Assembly: GCA_012271225.1 (NCBI GenBank)
Contig: JAAXGS010000143.1
Coordinates: 1-7,759 of the forward strand
Length of the DNA: 7,759 nucleotides
Source: Dehalococcoidia bacterium
GTDB taxonomy: Bacteria; Chloroflexota; Dehalococcoidia; UBA6926
Direction of reading: 5' to 3'
Part shown: positions 5,857 to 7,759 of the stretch, piece after piece
Layout of the letters: each line of letters begins with the position of its first letter
How positions within the stretch are numbered: position 1 is the stretch's first letter
Notes under the pieces: generated by a model
The model's input: only the letters and a program-made list of their open reading frames with translations
Told to the model about the DNA's origin: nothing
The model's database searches: none
Program-made: the position numbers and the translations under genes

Positions 5857-5923
5857 GGGGCCGCGCGCGCCGTAACGCCGCGCAGACTGAAACGCCAGTA
5901 GTCCCCGCGAGCCAATAAAACGA

Positions 5924-7087
5924 ATGAATGGGGTGGCAACGCTGACCGGTCTCATGCGCATGGGGAAGAGGGTGCAACTTGTCGGGCCGCTGGTGGTCCT
6001 TCTGGCGGTTGTCCTGCTTTCCGGCTGCCAGCTTGCCCTGCCGCAGAGCACGCTGAGTCCTGCTGGGGACGTGGCGCAGAATCAACAGAATCTCTTCGTC
6101 TTCATCTTCTGGATCGCCGTCGTCATCTTTGTCCTTGTTCAAGGATTCCTGATCATCGCGATTCTGAAGTACCGCGCCAGACAGGGGCGGGAACAGGACA
6201 TTCCGCCGCAGGTGCACGGCAACACCCCCCTGGAGATTGGCTGGACCATCGCGCCCGCTCTCATCGTGATCGTCATCACCATTCCAACCGTCGCAGGCAT
6301 CGGCGCCACCTATGACGCGCCGGACTCCTACGCCAATGATCCAACGCTGACCATTGAGGTCGTTGGACATCAGTGGTGGTGGGAGTATCGGTACCTCGAT
6401 GAGGACGGCGATCTCGACTTCGTGACGGCGAATGAGCTGCACATCCCCGTCGATACCGTGATCAATCTCAGGCTGGCGTCGAATGACGTGATCCACAGCT
6501 TCTCCGTTCCGCGCCTCGCCGGGGCCCGGGACGTCGTGCCCGGTCGAATAAACCGCATGTGGCTGAACGCAACGGAGACGGGCGTCTACGCCGGGCAGTG
6601 CAAGGAGTTCTGCGGCGATTCTCACGCGCTGATGCGCACTGTTGCGTTTGCCAGGGAGCGCGCCGACTATGAGGAGTGGGCGGCGAATGAGCGCCGCCCG
6701 GCCGTCATGCGGACTGAGGCGATGGAAGCAGGATGGACGGTGTTTGAGGAGAACGCCTGCAAGGGATGCCATACCATCGAGGGCGCCACTGAAGAAGAGT
6801 ATGAGCTGGCTATTGGCGTCACGGGCCCCAATTTGACGCACTTCGGCTCTCGCGTCACCATCGCGGCGAATACCCTGCACAAGGGTCCGGCGGATATGAC
6901 GATGGGCGCATTCTTTGAGGACGTGCCGACGGATCCGGACTTCATGCAGCGCGACCCTGCGTATGAGAATCTGCGGAACTGGCTCAACAACGCGCCGGAC
7001 GTCAAGCCGGGCACGGAGATGCCGGACCTGGATCTCAGTGACCAGCAGTTGGATGATCTCGTATTCTTCCTGGAGAGCCTGAAGTAA
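5924..7087 (+). CDS. coxB: Cytochrome c oxidase subunit II with fused cytochrome c domain (caa3 type)
   Basis: A 387-residue subunit that takes electrons from cytochrome c and passes them through the CuA centre to subunit I, on the outer face of the membrane. The signal region has a lipobox, L-L-S-G-C (31-35), so C35 is probably lipidated. Two helices follow (~57-81 and ~106-128). The CuA domain shows G-H-Q-W-W-W-E-Y (148-155), H191, and C226-x-E228-x-C230-x3-H234-x2-M237, a complete ligand set. A C-terminal cytochrome c domain has C-K-G-C-H (279-283) and a likely axial M366 in K-P-G-T-E-M-P. Between G-P-N-L-T-H-F-G-S-R (301-310) and this methionine there are about 20-25 more residues (~325-348) than I expect for caa3 subunit II. 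There is no Shine-Dalgarno at 5924; M11 (5954) and M13 (5960) would give a more typical short signal peptide and remain possible starts. coxA follows after 34 bp. Confidence 0.97.
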   Translation: MNGVATLTGLMRMGKRVQLVGPLVVLLAVVLLSGCQLALPQSTLSPAGDVAQNQQNLFVFIFWIAVVIFVLVQGFLIIAILKYRARQGREQDIPPQVHGNTPLEIGWTIAPALIVIVITIPTVAGIGATYDAPDSYANDPTLTIEVVGHQWWWEYRYLDEDGDLDFVTANELHIPVDTVINLRLASNDVIHSFSVPRLAGARDVVPGRINRMWLNATETGVYAGQCKEFCGDSHALMRTVAFARERADYEEWAANERRPAVMRTEAMEAGWTVFEENACKGCHTIEGATEEEYELAIGVTGPNLTHFGSRVTIAANTLHKGPADMTMGAFFEDVPTDPDFMQRDPAYENLRNWLNNAPDVKPGTEMPDLDLSDQQLDDLVFFLESLK

Positions 7088-7121
7088 CGGGCGGAACAGC
7101 GGTTTGAAGGAGTAGGTGACG

Positions 7122-7759
7122 ATGGCGATGCTAGCGGGCGTGTTGGAGAGACCAACCGCAACGACCGGTATCTGGAGTTGGATTACCACCATCGATCACA
7201 AGCGGATCGGGACACTGTACCTGGTCACGTCCTTCGCGTTTTTCCTGATCGGCGGCATGGAAGCCGCCCTGATGCGCCTGCAGCTGGCCACGCCCAACGC
7301 CTCGCTCATCAGCGCGAACGTGTTCAGCCAGCTCTTTACCATGCACGCGCTGACCATGATCTTCCTGGCGATCATGCCGTTGAGCGTCGCGTTCTTTAAC
7401 TGGATTGTCCCTCTGCAGATCGGCGCGCGCGATGTTGCCTTTCCCCGCCTGAACGCCCTCAGCTACTGGGTCTTCTTGGCCGGCGCGATCATCCTGAATC
7501 TCGGCTGGGTCACCATGACGGCACCCGCGGCCGGCTGGTTCGCCTACGCCAACCTCACGAGCAACGAGTTCTCGCCGACGAACGGCATGGACTTCTACGT
7601 GTTGGGGCTGCTTGTGCTTGGCACGTCGTCCCTGCTTGGCGCGTTCAACTTCATCGTGACAATCATCAACCTCCGCGCGCCCGGCATGTCCCTCATGCGG
7701 ATGCCCATCTTCACGTGGATGGCCTTCGTCACGTCATTCCTGCTGGCGCTTGCCATGCC
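7122..7759 (+). CDS. coxA: Cytochrome c oxidase subunit I, N-terminal part
   Basis: The first ~212 residues of the haem-copper oxidase catalytic subunit; the gene continues past the right edge. It opens with W-S-W-I-T-T-I-D-H-K-R-I-G (18-30), the usual start of subunit I. F-T-M-H-A-L-T-M-I-F (72-81) contains H75, an expected low-spin haem ligand; the residue after it is Ala where Gly is usual. P-L-Q-I-G-A-R-D-V-A-F-P-R-L-N (97-111) carries D104, the likely entry of the D proton channel of A-type oxidases. N-F-I-V-T-I-I-N-L-R-A-P-G-M (about 185-198) is also typical. The Shine-Dalgarno AAGGAG (7107-7112) lies 9 nt before the ATG. The haem-copper active-site ligands (CuB histidines) lie in the missing part. 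It forms an operon with coxB. Confidence 0.98.
   Translation, partial: MAMLAGVLERPTATTGIWSWITTIDHKRIGTLYLVTSFAFFLIGGMEAALMRLQLATPNASLISANVFSQLFTMHALTMIFLAIMPLSVAFFNWIVPLQIGARDVAFPRLNALSYWVFLAGAIILNLGWVTMTAPAAGWFAYANLTSNEFSPTNGMDFYVLGLLVLGTSSLLGAFNFIVTIINLRAPGMSLMRMPIFTWMAFVTSFLLALAM

Noticed and set aside
5651..7192. A 513-codon open frame on the minus strand opposite coxB
   Set aside because: It is a shadow of coxB, whose CuA and haem motifs are unmistakable. Its own translation is rich in Arg/His/Asp without any family motif, and it also runs into the moaD-moaE start region in a different frame.
1..7759. Mobile element, defence island, CRISPR array, tRNA or rRNA
   Set aside because: I see no transposase or integrase motifs, no spaced direct repeats, and no tRNA-like cloverleaf or rRNA signature; nearly all the DNA is accounted for by housekeeping genes.

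Overview
The window is a gene-dense, G+C-rich bacterial chromosome segment with ordinary housekeeping and respiratory genes. The best guess is an aerobic member of the Chloroflexota (Dehalococcoidia/SAR202-like). This is an inference from three things: an alpha2-type glycyl-tRNA synthetase, an FmdB-type zinc-ribbon protein with an N-I-G-R-W tail of a kind I associate with that phylum, and a caa3-type cytochrome oxidase. It has not been tested by search. I see no mobile element, CRISPR array, tRNA or rRNA.

Layout. Positions 1-466 (minus) hold the N-terminal part of a CPA2-type cation:proton antiporter. It diverges from a plus-strand run of five genes with spacers of 38-59 bp: a YraN/UPF0102 nuclease-fold protein (521-952), two tandem FmdB-type zinc-ribbon proteins (1012-1278 and 1317-1673), glycyl-tRNA synthetase (1719-3041), and a 612-residue protein joining an SbcD/Mre11 nuclease to a GNAT acetyltransferase (3099-4937). 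A convergent minus-strand gene (5011-5703) encodes a MoaD-MoaE fusion, that is, both molybdopterin synthase subunits in one chain. After a 220-bp divergent promoter region, the plus strand carries coxB (5924-7087, lipoprotein with CuA and haem c domains) and the start of coxA (7122 to the window end).

How the genes fit together. coxB and coxA form the start of a haem-copper oxidase operon for aerobic respiration. The MoaD-MoaE protein would make molybdopterin for molybdoenzymes and is transcribed away from coxB from the shared intergenic region. The five-gene run looks like a loosely organised housekeeping operon with no single obvious pathway.

The most notable features are: (i) the SbcD-GNAT fusion, whose junction still looks like a gene boundary (GGAGG, an out-of-frame TGA and an ATG within 16 bases); (ii) the MoaD-MoaE fusion with an internal Gly-Gly that would have to be released by cleavage; (iii) a strong inverted repeat at the expected transcript start of coxB; and (iv) all five CTAG tetranucleotides falling at gene edges. 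I do not see a wholly new multi-gene system.
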